Source of the DNA: an uncultured Afifella sp.
GTDB taxonomy: Bacteria; Pseudomonadota; Alphaproteobacteria; Rhizobiales; Afifellaceae
DNA length: 64,000 nt
Assembly (NCBI GenBank): GCA_947259045.1
Contig: CAMYKZ010000005.1
Span: 1-64,000, forward strand
Direction: 5' to 3'
The position numbers and the translations under genes are program-made. Positions 33,895-43,132 of this stretch are shown one piece after another. The notes beneath the pieces were generated by a model. The model worked only from the letters and a program-made list of their open reading frames with translations. It did not search any database and had not been told where the DNA came from. Positions within the stretch are counted from its first letter, which is position 1. Each line of letters opens with the position of its first letter.

Positions 33895-35688
33895 TCAGAA
33901 CGATTCCGCCGGCAGGTCCATCAGCGTATCCGAACCGGACGATATCCGTGCAAGGTGCGCGGCCGTCTCCGGCATCACCCGCTCCATCCAGAACCGGCCC
34001 AGCGCCTTCTTCGTCTCAAAGAACTCGGTGCGGCTATCGCCGGCTGCAAGTTTCTCGTGCGCAACCTTGACCATTTGAGCCCACATATAACCCATCGCCA
34101 CCAGACCGAACATGTGCATGTAGTCGGTCGATCCGGCACCGGCATTATCCGGCTTCGACATGGCGTTCTGCATGAACCACATGGTCGCCTGCTGCAGGTG
34201 ATCAAGGCCATCCTCGAGCGGCGTCAGCCAGGGCTGCAGGTCTTCATTGTCGCCATTGTCTTTGATGAACTCGCCGACTTCGGCAAAAAACGCCATCACG
34301 GCCTTGCCGCCATCCTTGGGCAGTTTCCGGCCGACAAGGTCAAGCGCCTGGATGCCGTTGGCGCCCTCATAGATCATGGCGATGCGGGCATCGCGAACGA
34401 ACTGCTCCATACCCCACTCGGCAATGTAGCCATGGCCACCATAGATTTGCTGCGCATTGACGGTGTTTTCAAATCCCCTGTCGGTCAGCACGCCTTTGAT
34501 CACCGGCGTCATCAGGCCCATGAAATCATCGGCCGTCTTGCGGTCGGCCTCGTCGTCTGACCGGTGGGCCACATCGCCTTTCAGCGCTGTCCACAGCACG
34601 AGCGCCCGGGCGGCTTCGTTGAAGGCGCGGATTTGCATCAACACCCGGCGGACATCGGGATGAACGATAATCGGATCGGCCTTGCCATCGGGATTCTTCG
34701 GTCCTGTCAGCGATCGTCCCTGCACCCGCTCACGCGCATAGACGGCAGCGTTCTGGTAGGCGACGTCCGATTGCGACAGGCCCTGAATGCCGACGCCAAG
34801 GCGGGCTTCGTTCATCATCGTGAACATTGCCCGAAGGCCGCCATCTTCTTCGCCGACGAGCCATCCTGTCGCGCCGTCATAGTTCATGACGCAGGTGGAA
34901 TTGCCGTGGATGCCCATTTTTTCTTCGATCGAGCCGCACGAAACCGCGTTGCCGTCGCCCGGATTGCCGTCTGCGCCGGGCTTGAATTTCGGCACAACGA
35001 ACAATGAAATGCCCTTTGTGCCCTCCGGCGCGCCCTCAATTCGGGCGAGCACGAGATGAATGATGTTCGATGTCAAATCGTGCTCGCCGGCTGAAATGAA
35101 TATCTTCTGGCCGGTGACCGCATACGACCCGTCATCGTTCGGAACCGCTTTGGTCTTGATCAGGCCAAGATCTGTACCGCATTGCGGCTCGGTCAGGTTC
35201 ATCGTGCCTGACCATTCGCCGGAAATCATCTTTGGCAGGTATGTCTGCTTCTGTTCGTCGCTGCCATGCTGGCCAAGCGCTGCGATCGCGCCCTGGGTCA
35301 GGCCGGGATACATGCCCCAGGCCATGTTCGATGCGGAAACGAATTCACTCAGGATCGCCGCCAGCGTGTAGGGAAGGCCCTGGCCGCCATAGTCGGGGTC
35401 CGCAGCCAGCCCGATCCAGCCGGCCTGGCTGTAAGTGTCATAGGCCTGCTTGAACCCGTCCGGCGTGGTCACGCTGCCGTCATCGAGGCGGGTGCAGCCC
35501 TGCCTGTCGCCGCTATGATTAAGCGGCTGGACCACCTCTTCGCAGAACTTTGCCGCTTCGCCGAGGATCGCTTCGACCATATCCGGTGATGCATCGGAAA
35601 AACCGGTCAGGTTGGAATAGCGCTCATATCCGAGCACGTCGTTCAACAGGAACAGCACTTCATCGACAGGCGCCTTGTAAATCGGCAT
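33895..35688 (-). CDS. Acyl-CoA dehydrogenase, long form with C-terminal extension
   Basis: A 597-residue acyl-CoA dehydrogenase of the long type common in alpha- and gammaproteobacteria: an N-terminal cap (PIYKAPVDEVLFLLNDVL), the catalytic core with LTEPQCGTDLGLIKTKA, then QIYGGHGYIAEWGMEQFVRDARIAMIYEG with the usual catalytic Glu, and a C-terminal helical extension of about 130 residues. It performs the first FAD-dependent step of beta-oxidation. GGAGG precedes the ATG. It is the first gene of a three-gene beta-oxidation operon preceded by a MerR gene, and a palindromic box for that regulator lies 23 bases upstream of the start codon. Confidence 0.93.
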   Translation of the reverse strand: MPIYKAPVDEVLFLLNDVLGYERYSNLTGFSDASPDMVEAILGEAAKFCEEVVQPLNHSGDRQGCTRLDDGSVTTPDGFKQAYDTYSQAGWIGLAADPDYGGQGLPYTLAAILSEFVSASNMAWGMYPGLTQGAIAALGQHGSDEQKQTYLPKMISGEWSGTMNLTEPQCGTDLGLIKTKAVPNDDGSYAVTGQKIFISAGEHDLTSNIIHLVLARIEGAPEGTKGISLFVVPKFKPGADGNPGDGNAVSCGSIEEKMGIHGNSTCVMNYDGATGWLVGEEDGGLRAMFTMMNEARLGVGIQGLSQSDVAYQNAAVYARERVQGRSLTGPKNPDGKADPIIVHPDVRRVLMQIRAFNEAARALVLWTALKGDVAHRSDDEADRKTADDFMGLMTPVIKGVLTDRGFENTVNAQQIYGGHGYIAEWGMEQFVRDARIAMIYEGANGIQALDLVGRKLPKDGGKAVMAFFAEVGEFIKDNGDNEDLQPWLTPLEDGLDHLQQATMWFMQNAMSKPDNAGAGSTDYMHMFGLVAMGYMWAQMVKVAHEKLAAGDSRTEFFETKKALGRFWMERVMPETAAHLARISSGSDTLMDLPAESF

Positions 35689-35710
35689 AACGGCCTCCGG
35701 TAGTTTACTT

Positions 35711-35724
35711 TTACGTAAACGTAA
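35711..35724. promoter_or_regulatory. MerR-type palindromic operator upstream of beta-oxidation operon
   Basis: TTACGTAAACGTAA (read on the other strand as TTACGTTTACGTAA) lies 23-36 bases before the acyl-CoA dehydrogenase start. It resembles the binding box reported for the MerR-family LiuR regulators of acyl-CoA and branched-chain catabolism. A similar box lies in front of the merR gene itself. Confidence 0.65.
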
Positions 35725-35829
35725 GTTTATTTTCTAGATATAAGACCGATCCCTGGTGTCGGCAAGTCAATTTTCTGGCGTGATAAATAAACGGTTTCTG
35801 GCCTTATCAAAAGCAGGTGCATCGCAAAC

Positions 35830-35862
35830 AAAAAACGGGCTCCGGTCAAGACCGAAACCCGC
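35830..35862 (-). terminator. Intrinsic terminator of the merR gene
   Basis: On the minus strand, CGGGTTTCGGTC and GACCGGAGCCCG form a long, nearly perfect stem (35836-35861) with a 2-base loop, followed by a run of six T. It stands about 30 bases past the MerR stop codon and upstream of the beta-oxidation promoter, so the regulator and the operon have separate transcripts. Confidence 0.8.
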
Positions 35863-35892
35863 TTTTGATCACCGAATTGGTAGGTTCAGGGA

Positions 35893-36282
35893 TCAGGAGG
35901 CAACTGCGGTCTGAGCTGTGCGCTCTTCAAGCATACCGGAGACGACATCCATTGTACGGGTCAATTCGTCTATCGCCTGCTCAATGTCGACCTTCTGCGA
36001 TTTCAGCACGTCAATCTGACTTTGGAAACGGTCAAGAGCAACTCGCAGTTGCGTTTCCTGGCCGTCTTTCAGGTCGTAAAGGTCCAGCATTTCCTTGATT
36101 TCGACCAGTGAGAAGCCGACTTTCTTGCCCATCAGGACAAGTTTGAGCCGCGCCCGGTCACGCCGGTTGTAAAGCCTTGTCATCCCTTGCCGTTTTGGGT
36201 TCAGCAGGCCCTTGTCTTCGTAAAAGCGCAGTGTGCGTAGTGTCACGCCGAATTCGCGCGAAAGATCGCCTATAGTGTACAT
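35893..36282 (-). CDS. MerR family regulator (LiuR-like)
   Basis: A 129-residue MerR-type regulator. The winged helix-turn-helix at residues 2-70 reads YTIGDLSREFGVTLRTLRFYEDKGLL, then RLYNRRDRARLKLVLMGKKVGFSL, and a coiled-coil dimer helix covers about 80-120. There are no clustered C-terminal cysteines, so it is not a metal or redox sensor of the MerR/SoxR type. The adjacent beta-oxidation operon, the matching TTACGT boxes in front of the operon and of its own gene, and the family precedent point to control of acyl-CoA catabolism, including autoregulation. Confidence 0.87.
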   Translation of the reverse strand: MYTIGDLSREFGVTLRTLRFYEDKGLLNPKRQGMTRLYNRRDRARLKLVLMGKKVGFSLVEIKEMLDLYDLKDGQETQLRVALDRFQSQIDVLKSQKVDIEQAIDELTRTMDVVSGMLEERTAQTAVAS

Positions 36283-36462
36283 GATAATTTTTCCGTGGTT
36301 GTTCCGTTGTTATTGGGACTCTCTGGTCGCAATCGACGGTGGTTGCTCAAATCTGGCCACGAGCATTTCCCGTTTCAAACCCACCATATCAGCCAATGTG
36401 AACCATTCATGATTCAGCGGCGTTGGGCAAGGTGTTTGGCCATGATCCGTGCGTCAGGTAAG

Positions 36463-36476
36463 TGACGCTTACGTAA
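36463..36476. promoter_or_regulatory. Second MerR-type box upstream of merR
   Basis: TGACGCTTACGTAA matches the operator at 35711 (reverse strand form TTACGTTTACGTAA) at 11 of 14 positions. It lies about 180 bases upstream of the merR start in the gap shared with the podJ-like gene, consistent with autoregulation. Confidence 0.5.
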
Positions 36477-36556
36477 GTGTCAACCTTTGATTCAATAAAC
36501 CAATATGGCAAAAATGCGTTGCTCATATGCAAAAAGATAGGCGAACACGGAAGGCA

Positions 36557-36573
36557 TTAACCTCATCTTTACC
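36557..36573 (+). promoter_or_regulatory. CtrA-like box upstream of podJ-like gene
   Basis: TTAA-CCTCATC-TTTACC keeps the TTAA-N7-TTAAC spacing of CtrA sites with one mismatch in the second half. It lies 95 bases before the start codon. Cell-cycle control of a polarity protein would fit. One near-match in an AT-rich stretch can arise by chance. Confidence 0.35.
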
Positions 36574-36667
36574 ATAAATGCGATCTTCTCGGGGCTGAGT
36601 ATAACTGCCGGAACAGATTATTAGGCGTGCTTCTGATAACGCCCGGTAATTGTCTTTAGGAGTCGCA

Positions 36668-39600
36668 ATGGCAGCCCGAACGTCTTGGAACCCGCGTACC
36701 GATCGAGCGCCAGAATATCTGGACGACGATGCTTATGCATATGACCCGGCCTATGATGATGATCTTTTGAACCAGGGATTTGACGAATATGGCCGGCTGA
36801 CCCGGCGCCGGCCTGCACGCGGTTATGATGATGCCCATGAACTGCGCCCGGATCCGCGCGGGCGCGACGATCTGCGGCGCGCCGTCGACAGTCTGGCACG
36901 GCAGGTTGAAGCCGCCACGCGTCAATCCGGCCGGCCCCGGTTGCCGGCGCCGCCCGCCGACCGTGTTTCGCCGCGTGCCCAGAACGTTACGCTGGAGGCT
37001 CTCGACCGGCTTGAGGCGCGGCTTGAGGCGCTGAACGAAAATGCTCAGGGCCGCGCCGCTCCGAACCCCGATGAACGGGCCAAGGTCGAAGCGACGATGG
37101 AGCGTCATTTCGCGGCGCTGGATCAGCGCATCGCCGCATTGCACGATCTTGCCCGCGGCAAGAATGTCGACGTGATCCGCGATGATCTGGTCACCCTTGG
37201 CGACCGCATCGATGGTCTGGCAACGAGCGGAAATTCGGTATCCGGCTCGATAGATCAGCTGCATGAACAGCTCGGCGAATTGCGTCACCGGCTTGAATCG
37301 GACGGCTGGACCGGCGCAAATGCGCTGACGTCGATGCAGGATCGGCTCGATCTGATCACCGACAAACTTTCACAGCTGGAACTCACCCCTTCTGCGCTTT
37401 CTGCCGTTGAGCGGGGTTACAGTCATATTCTTGAGCGCGTTTCACGCATCGAGCAGCTTGCCGGACAGAATGTCGTCGCAGATGATTTGTGGGACCGTCT
37501 GGATACATTCCGCGACGAGATCGTTGCGACCCAGTCCAATGACGGCCTGTCATCGCTGGAAAGCCGGATTTCCGGACTTGCCGACAATATCGAAACCCTT
37601 GCCACCCAGCGTGGCCATGACCCGGCCATCGACCGGCTTGAAATGAAACTGGCCGATATGGCCCGGACAATCGGGATCATCCGCGATCGCCGGGATTTGC
37701 AGTCCGGTTCGATCGAGGCAAGGCTTGCCGATATTACCGCGCGCATCGACAAAGTCGGGCAGGATCGGGGCAGGATCGATTTCACGCCCGTAGAGCGGCA
37801 GATTGCGTCGCTGGCCGGCCGCATCGACCGGATTGGCGAGCAAAAACCGGACGTCGACCTGACCGGCTTGGAGCGCCAGTTTGCAGAACTGGGCGGCCGT
37901 ATCGAGGAAATGTTGAGCAGGCCGGAGCCTGTCGCCGATGACCGGCCGGCATTCGACTCGATCGAGAACCGGTTGTCGGAGATGCAGTCCCGGCTGGAAG
38001 ATGTGTTTGCTGCCTCAGACAGGCCGCAGATCGCCGATCCGTCTGAAGCCTTGACGAATGTCGACAAGCGGCTGGGAGAGCTGCATGCACGGCTCGACGA
38101 CCTGACGCTGTCATCCGTTTCCGACCAGGCCGATCTGACCCCGATCGCAACGCGGCTGAATACGATCGATGACCGGCTGAATTCGATGGCGGACGATTCG
38201 CCGCCGTCCGGCCTCTCCGTCGACATTGCGATTCTGTCCGACAAGCTCAATCTGATTGACCAGCGGATGCGCGAGACCGAGCCGTCCAATCCCGATCTGC
38301 CGATTCTACTGGACCGTCTGGGTGCCATCGAACGCAACATCGAGACTGCCGGCAACAAGAGCGCTGACCTGGATCTTGGCCCGCTGGCCGATCAGCTCAA
38401 TGCGCTTGATAAGCATCTGCGCGAGCGGCAGCCAGCAGCCGAAGTGGATCTTCAGCCGGTCTCCGGACGGCTTGAATCGATTGAGGCCCGGCTCGAAGAT
38501 CTGATGGCAAGCGCGCCGGCAGACACCAGGTCACTGACGGATCGGCTGGAAGCAATTGATCGCCGCTTCGACGAAATGCCGAAAGGCGCGCCCGATCTCT
38601 CGCCGCTGAACGAACAGCTTGTCGCCATCGACAGGCAATTGCGTGGCCTGACAGTGACCGGTTCGGGCGCCGCTCTCGACTGGTCTCCCATTACCGAACG
38701 CCTCGATTCCATGGACCGCAGGCTGGCCGACAATCAGCCCGGTGAGATGCCTGATCTGGCCGGCCTCCAGGAATCGCTGGCCGCCATCGATGAACGCCTT
38801 GACGGTCTTGCCGGCGGATCGCATTCATTTGCCGCAGCCGATATGCCGCTGCCGGATATGTCTGTTGTCACTGATCGCCTGCAGGCGATTGAGGAACGCA
38901 TTTCGGGCCTTGCCGCGGGATCTTCGGAAACAACCGATATTTCACCAGTCACCGACCGCCTGCACGCCATCGAAAAGCGTTTGGCGGATATGCCTCTGGG
39001 CGGCGCCCATGGCGGATCCGAAAACGATCGCCTTGTGCCGTTGCTGGAGACGTTTGAAGCCGCGCTGCGCAAAATCAGCACACATGACGACATTTCAGCA
39101 TTGACTGAAAAAGTGACCGGCCTGCACACAGTGCTCGACGGTGCCGGTGACAGTTCAGCCCTCGATGAGATGGCGGATCTGCGCAACGATATCACCTATC
39201 TGCGGCGTGAACTGCGGTCCATGCCGATGATGGCGGAATCTGAGGACGGCGCCGGTTTGGGAACAATCCTGGCCGATATCAAGGACCGTCTTGACCGTCT
39301 GCCTGAAGATCAGCCGGTCACTTTCCGTGATCTTGAGGATCAGATCGGCCGGGTTGTCCGCACGATCGAAACCGGCGATGCCGACGGTGGCGCTCTTGCA
39401 CAAATGCAGGCAAGCCTTGCGGTGATCGAGAGCAGGCTGGAAAGCGGCAATCCGATGGCGATGCAGCAGGCTCTTGCCGATCTGCCTGAAGATCAGGCGG
39501 GCGAGGGTGCTGCGGCAATTGTTGCCGTTGCAGCTTCGATTGAGAGCAGCATCAGCGAACTGAGACAGGCGACAGCCGCGTCTGATGAAGATACCCGCCA

Positions 39601-42310
39601 TGCGCTGGATTCGCTGAACGCGACCATGGAAGCAATCGTCGGCCGCATGGCCCACCTGGAAGCCGGGGGTGCAGCTTCGGTTGCAGAACCCGCTTACGAG
39701 GAAACAGCCTACGCGGAACCGGCTTACGAGGAACCGGCCTACGAGGAAGCTGCCCACGAGGAACATGCCTACGAGGAAACCGTTCCCGACGAAGCTGTCC
39801 CCGACGAAGATGTTGCCTACGAAGCACCGGCGGCATCTGAACAGGCTGCCGTTACCGAAGAGTCGGACGAACACGGTTACCAGGATCCGCAAGTCGCCGA
39901 GCCGGAAGACGAGTTCGAGATCCCGGAAATTTCAATCGGGGCTTATCGCGAGGCGGAAGAGCCGGCGGAATCTTATCAGGAACCTGCCGGAGAAGCTTCC
40001 GATACCGAAATGCCGGCTGACGACGAGACGGCAGCTGTTTTTGAAACAGCCGATTCCGGTTTTGAAAATCCGCAAACGGACCATGATACGCCTGAGTCGG
40101 CCTTTGACACAGCGGCCGCCGGTCATGACGCAGACTATGACGCGCCCGGAGCCGGCTACGACACGCCTGAAGCCGCCCATGAGGCAGTTGACGAAGGCGA
40201 TCAGGATCCGGCGCCGGAATACGATTCCGCCGTTCCGGAAAGTAGCGCGGAATTCGGGCAGGCTGCGGCTGAAAACGTTGCGCTTGATGCCGCCGAACTG
40301 GTGGCAGAACCGGCTTTCGACACTGCGCTGCCAGAAACTGCGCTGCCAGAAGATGTGGCGTCTGAATCGGCAGACCAGGGGCCGGATGAGGGTGAAGCCG
40401 ACGCCGCTGCCGATCTGCCGCCAAATCTTGATGCCGGAACGCAGTCCATCCTGGGCCGGCTGACATCAAGCCAGATTCTCAAACGCGCGACCGGCGGCCG
40501 CGCCGACTCCTTTACGCCCGAGGCGGACGATCAGCCGGACCAATCGGGTCAGCCGGAAACATTACTGGAACCTGGAACCGACTCGCCGATGGACTCCGCG
40601 CTCCAGAATGCACCGAGTTCGGACACGGCGCTGATGTCGGGCGAAAGCGAAGCGCCGGAAAGCCGGACCCGTCAGGGCGCCGGGCTTGGTGATCTTGCAG
40701 CCGCGTCCGGTCTCGGTTTTGACGGCGAAAAGGACGATCAGGGCAACCAGTTCCTGTCTGCCGCCCGCAGAGCCGCGCGGGCCGCGGTAATGGAAGGAGC
40801 CGGTTCCGATGCGCCTGCGCCCGATGGCGCCAAACCGGCAGTCAGGAAAAAACAGGGACGGTCGCGTGTCACGCTCATCCTGCTGGTTGCACTCATCGCG
40901 GCGGCCGCATTCGCCGGCTATAAATACTGGCGTGGAGAGCTGCAGCTCGACGGATTGAGCATTGGCGGTTTCACGCTGACGGGTGTGCAGGCTGACGATG
41001 CAATGCCGGTTGTCGGTACAATTGCGCCAGATGTGCAGATGACCGCCGATGCATCGGATCTCGCTGATATTATGGCGGCGCCGACGATGGCGGAAGCGGG
41101 CGATGTCGAACTGCAATCCAATTCGGCCGACGCTTCGATCGCATTCGGCGCGCCGGAAAGTGCTGCTTCAGAACCGATCAAGTCAGCCGACATGATTTCT
41201 TCGGTGATCGCGCAAGGACTGGCAAACATGCCGTCTCCGCCACAGGTGATCGCCGATAGTTCAGCGGCAGAAGAACAAACGGTTGCAATCCAGCCGATTG
41301 CGCCACAGAGCGTCGGTAACACGGCGTCGGTTCCGGAAACCGTTGCGGCGACAAAAGCCGATCTGACGGAACGGACCGAAAACCTGGTTGCAGCGGCCCT
41401 GGCCGGCGCCAAGACGCGCTCTGCGGCGCTGCCGAAGCCGGGCAGGGTAAGAAGCTACGTCCTGCCGGTATCGATCGGCTCCGCCGGCCTGCGTCAGGCG
41501 GCGCTGGCGGACATTCCGCAGGCACAGTTCGAAATTGCATCACGTTTTGCAGACGGCAGCGGAGTGAATTCCGATCTGGGAACGGCTGCCGTGTGGTACG
41601 AGAAGGCCGCCCGCGGCGGGCTTGCGCCAGCCCAGTTCCGGCTTGGTTCGTTGTATGAAAAAGGCAAGGGTGTCCCATTGGACCGCGTCCGGGCGGCTGA
41701 ACTGTATGAGACCGCTGCAGCGACCGGAAACGCCAAGGCGATGCACAATCTTGCCGTTCTCTATGCCGAAGGCGGCACGGGTGATCCCGATCTTGTCAAG
41801 GCTGCAAGATGGTTTCGCAAAGCTGCGGAGCACGGCGTCCGCGACAGCCAGTTCAATGTCGGCATTCTGTATGCCCGCGGTCTTGGCGTACCCAAGGATT
41901 TGCCGGAAGCTTATAAATGGTTCGCAATCGCGGCGAAATCAGGCGACAGGCAGGCCGCCAAACGGCGCGATACGATTGCCGCGTCCATGACCAATGACGA
42001 ATTGGCGAAAGCCCTGTCGGTTGCGAATATCTTCCAGCCGATCCCGCTGCAGCCGCAAGCCAATATCGTGATTGAGCCCAGAGGCGGCTGGGCTGCGGCG
42101 GCGGCCCAGGTCAGCCCGTCGGGCAGGGCGCTGGTCAGCAATATCCAGTCGATGCTGGCCGAGCGCGGTTTTGAGCCGGGCCCGGCGGATGGCATGATGG
42201 GCCGCAGGACCGCCGGCGCCATTGAAGCCTTCCAGATGGAAGTCGGCCTGCCGGTGACAGGCAACCCGGACCTGGCTGTCCTCTCAGCGCTGAAAACAGC
42301 ACCACGATAA
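36668..42310 (+). CDS. PodJ-like polar organiser: coiled coil, TM, Sel1 repeats, peptidoglycan-binding domain
   Basis: A 1880-residue protein built like alphaproteobacterial polarity proteins of the PodJ group. The cytoplasmic part (about 1-1390) begins with an acidic Asp/Tyr-rich head. It continues with dozens of imperfect repeats of the type I-x-x-R-L-x-x-I-x-x-x-L predicted as coiled coil (to about 950), then a Glu/Pro-rich low-complexity stretch with YEE(T/P/A)A(Y/H) repeats (about 1005-1050). One membrane helix lies near 1400-1420 (VTLILLVALIAAAAFAGYKYW). The periplasmic part has Sel1 repeats (about 1610-1765) and a C-terminal peptidoglycan-binding module (about 1820-1878, LAERGFEPGPADGMMG). 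The role would be localising proteins at a pole and binding the wall. The start at 36668 has AGGAG upstream. Confidence 0.85.
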   Translation: MAARTSWNPRTDRAPEYLDDDAYAYDPAYDDDLLNQGFDEYGRLTRRRPARGYDDAHELRPDPRGRDDLRRAVDSLARQVEAATRQSGRPRLPAPPADRVSPRAQNVTLEALDRLEARLEALNENAQGRAAPNPDERAKVEATMERHFAALDQRIAALHDLARGKNVDVIRDDLVTLGDRIDGLATSGNSVSGSIDQLHEQLGELRHRLESDGWTGANALTSMQDRLDLITDKLSQLELTPSALSAVERGYSHILERVSRIEQLAGQNVVADDLWDRLDTFRDEIVATQSNDGLSSLESRISGLADNIETLATQRGHDPAIDRLEMKLADMARTIGIIRDRRDLQSGSIEARLADITARIDKVGQDRGRIDFTPVERQIASLAGRIDRIGEQKPDVDLTGLERQFAELGGRIEEMLSRPEPVADDRPAFDSIENRLSEMQSRLEDVFAASDRPQIADPSEALTNVDKRLGELHARLDDLTLSSVSDQADLTPIATRLNTIDDRLNSMADDSPPSGLSVDIAILSDKLNLIDQRMRETEPSNPDLPILLDRLGAIERNIETAGNKSADLDLGPLADQLNALDKHLRERQPAAEVDLQPVSGRLESIEARLEDLMASAPADTRSLTDRLEAIDRRFDEMPKGAPDLSPLNEQLVAIDRQLRGLTVTGSGAALDWSPITERLDSMDRRLADNQPGEMPDLAGLQESLAAIDERLDGLAGGSHSFAAADMPLPDMSVVTDRLQAIEERISGLAAGSSETTDISPVTDRLHAIEKRLADMPLGGAHGGSENDRLVPLLETFEAALRKISTHDDISALTEKVTGLHTVLDGAGDSSALDEMADLRNDITYLRRELRSMPMMAESEDGAGLGTILADIKDRLDRLPEDQPVTFRDLEDQIGRVVRTIETGDADGGALAQMQASLAVIESRLESGNPMAMQQALADLPEDQAGEGAAAIVAVAASIESSISELRQATAASDEDTRHALDSLNATMEAIVGRMAHLEAGGAASVAEPAYEETAYAEPAYEEPAYEEAAHEEHAYEETVPDEAVPDEDVAYEAPAASEQAAVTEESDEHGYQDPQVAEPEDEFEIPEISIGAYREAEEPAESYQEPAGEASDTEMPADDETAAVFETADSGFENPQTDHDTPESAFDTAAAGHDADYDAPGAGYDTPEAAHEAVDEGDQDPAPEYDSAVPESSAEFGQAAAENVALDAAELVAEPAFDTALPETALPEDVASESADQGPDEGEADAAADLPPNLDAGTQSILGRLTSSQILKRATGGRADSFTPEADDQPDQSGQPETLLEPGTDSPMDSALQNAPSSDTALMSGESEAPESRTRQGAGLGDLAAASGLGFDGEKDDQGNQFLSAARRAARAAVMEGAGSDAPAPDGAKPAVRKKQGRSRVTLILLVALIAAAAFAGYKYWRGELQLDGLSIGGFTLTGVQADDAMPVVGTIAPDVQMTADASDLADIMAAPTMAEAGDVELQSNSADASIAFGAPESAASEPIKSADMISSVIAQGLANMPSPPQVIADSSAAEEQTVAIQPIAPQSVGNTASVPETVAATKADLTERTENLVAAALAGAKTRSAALPKPGRVRSYVLPVSIGSAGLRQAALADIPQAQFEIASRFADGSGVNSDLGTAAVWYEKAARGGLAPAQFRLGSLYEKGKGVPLDRVRAAELYETAAATGNAKAMHNLAVLYAEGGTGDPDLVKAARWFRKAAEHGVRDSQFNVGILYARGLGVPKDLPEAYKWFAIAAKSGDRQAAKRRDTIAASMTNDELAKALSVANIFQPIPLQPQANIVIEPRGGWAAAAAQVSPSGRALVSNIQSMLAERGFEPGPADGMMGRRTAGAIEAFQMEVGLPVTGNPDLAVLSALKTAPR

Positions 42311-42321
42311 GTCTTGGCTGT

Positions 42322-42339
42322 CGATCGGCCGCCCGATCG
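42322..42339. terminator. Short hairpin between convergent genes
   Basis: CGATCGG (42322-42328) and CCGATCG (42333-42339) form a 7-base-pair stem with a 4-base loop, 12 bases past the podJ-like stop codon and before the convergent pdeM stop. No T-tract follows, so terminator function is uncertain. Confidence 0.3.
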
Positions 42340-42382
42340 GCAATGTCTGGCACGAGCGGCAATTGCAGAGCGCTGAGCCGGA

Positions 42383-43132
42383 CTAATCCGGACGGAGCGC
42401 TGCCGGTGCGATGGCAAACAGGCGCTCGCTGGCCATCATGAAGGCGCGGACCGGCTTGCCGAACAGATCTGCAAATGCCGGGTCAAGCACATTGAGCCCG
42501 CCGGTCAGGGCGCCGAAGGCCGGCATGATCAGCCGCCGCCCGTCTGTCACGAAAGCCCGGCGGCGCACCGAGCGTCCACGCTGCCTGATCCTGGCGGAGG
42601 GATGCAGATGACCGGCCACTTCGCCTTCGCCCGGCGCTTCGATATCGGGTTCGTGGCAAAACGACAGTCCACAGACCTGCACGGCATCGGCGCTGTCGCC
42701 GCCGAGGCATTTTGGTGTTTCCGGATCATGATTGCCGCTCACCCAGATCCAGTCGCGTCCGTGTTGCATCTGGTGGATCGACGCGCGTGCGCCGGGGGTG
42801 AGCCGGTCGCTGGCGTTAAGGTCATGGAAACTGTCGCCGAGGCAGATCACGCAGGCCGGATTTCGCCGTGTAATCAGCAAACTGAGCGCCGCCAATGTCG
42901 CGTCCGTATCGTAGGGCGGCAAAAAGATCTGCCGGCGCGCATAAGATGATCCCTTCTCAAGATGCAGGTCGGCGACGATCAGCATACGCTGCGACGCGAT
43001 CCACACAGCCCCGGCAGGATCAAGCGAAACCGCGCTGCCGGCCAGCATGATCGGCGTTTCAGCCACCGCCTGCGCTCCGGCTTCCGGCCCCGGTTCCCGG
43101 TCTGTTTTTCGCATCGGCGTCTGTCTCGTCAT
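42383..43132 (-). CDS. pdeM: Ligase-associated DNA damage response endonuclease PdeM
   Basis: A 249-residue calcineurin-like metallophosphoesterase. The metal-binding motifs occur in order: VADLHLEKGSS (about residue 53), CLGDSFHDLNASDR (about 97), VSGNHDPE (about 130) and EVAGHLHPSARI (about 170). This is the arrangement of the ligase-associated PdeM family that travels with an Lhr-type helicase, an Mbl-fold exonuclease and an ATP-dependent ligase. Its start overlaps the end of the helicase gene by 74 bases; ATG codons at 43132 and 43114 are both possible. It likely nicks or trims DNA ends in a stress repair pathway. Confidence 0.88.
   Translation of the reverse strand: MTRQTPMRKTDREPGPEAGAQAVAETPIMLAGSAVSLDPAGAVWIASQRMLIVADLHLEKGSSYARRQIFLPPYDTDATLAALSLLITRRNPACVICLGDSFHDLNASDRLTPGARASIHQMQHGRDWIWVSGNHDPETPKCLGGDSADAVQVCGLSFCHEPDIEAPGEGEVAGHLHPSARIRQRGRSVRRRAFVTDGRRLIMPAFGALTGGLNVLDPAFADLFGKPVRAFMMASERLFAIAPAALRPD

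Larger units (their letters stand above)
36283..36667. other. Divergent intergenic region between merR and the podJ-like gene
   Basis: These 385 bases contain no gene that I can support. They hold the MerR-type box (36463-36476), a GATTC methylation site of the CcrM type (36489-36493), a CtrA-like box (36557-36573) and the Shine-Dalgarno AGGAG before the podJ-like start. Confidence 0.5.

Noticed and set aside
39669-40463. An Arg/Pro/Thr-rich frame within the acidic repeat part of the podJ-like gene
   Set aside because: It is the shifted reading of the Glu-rich repeats, which explains its biased composition.
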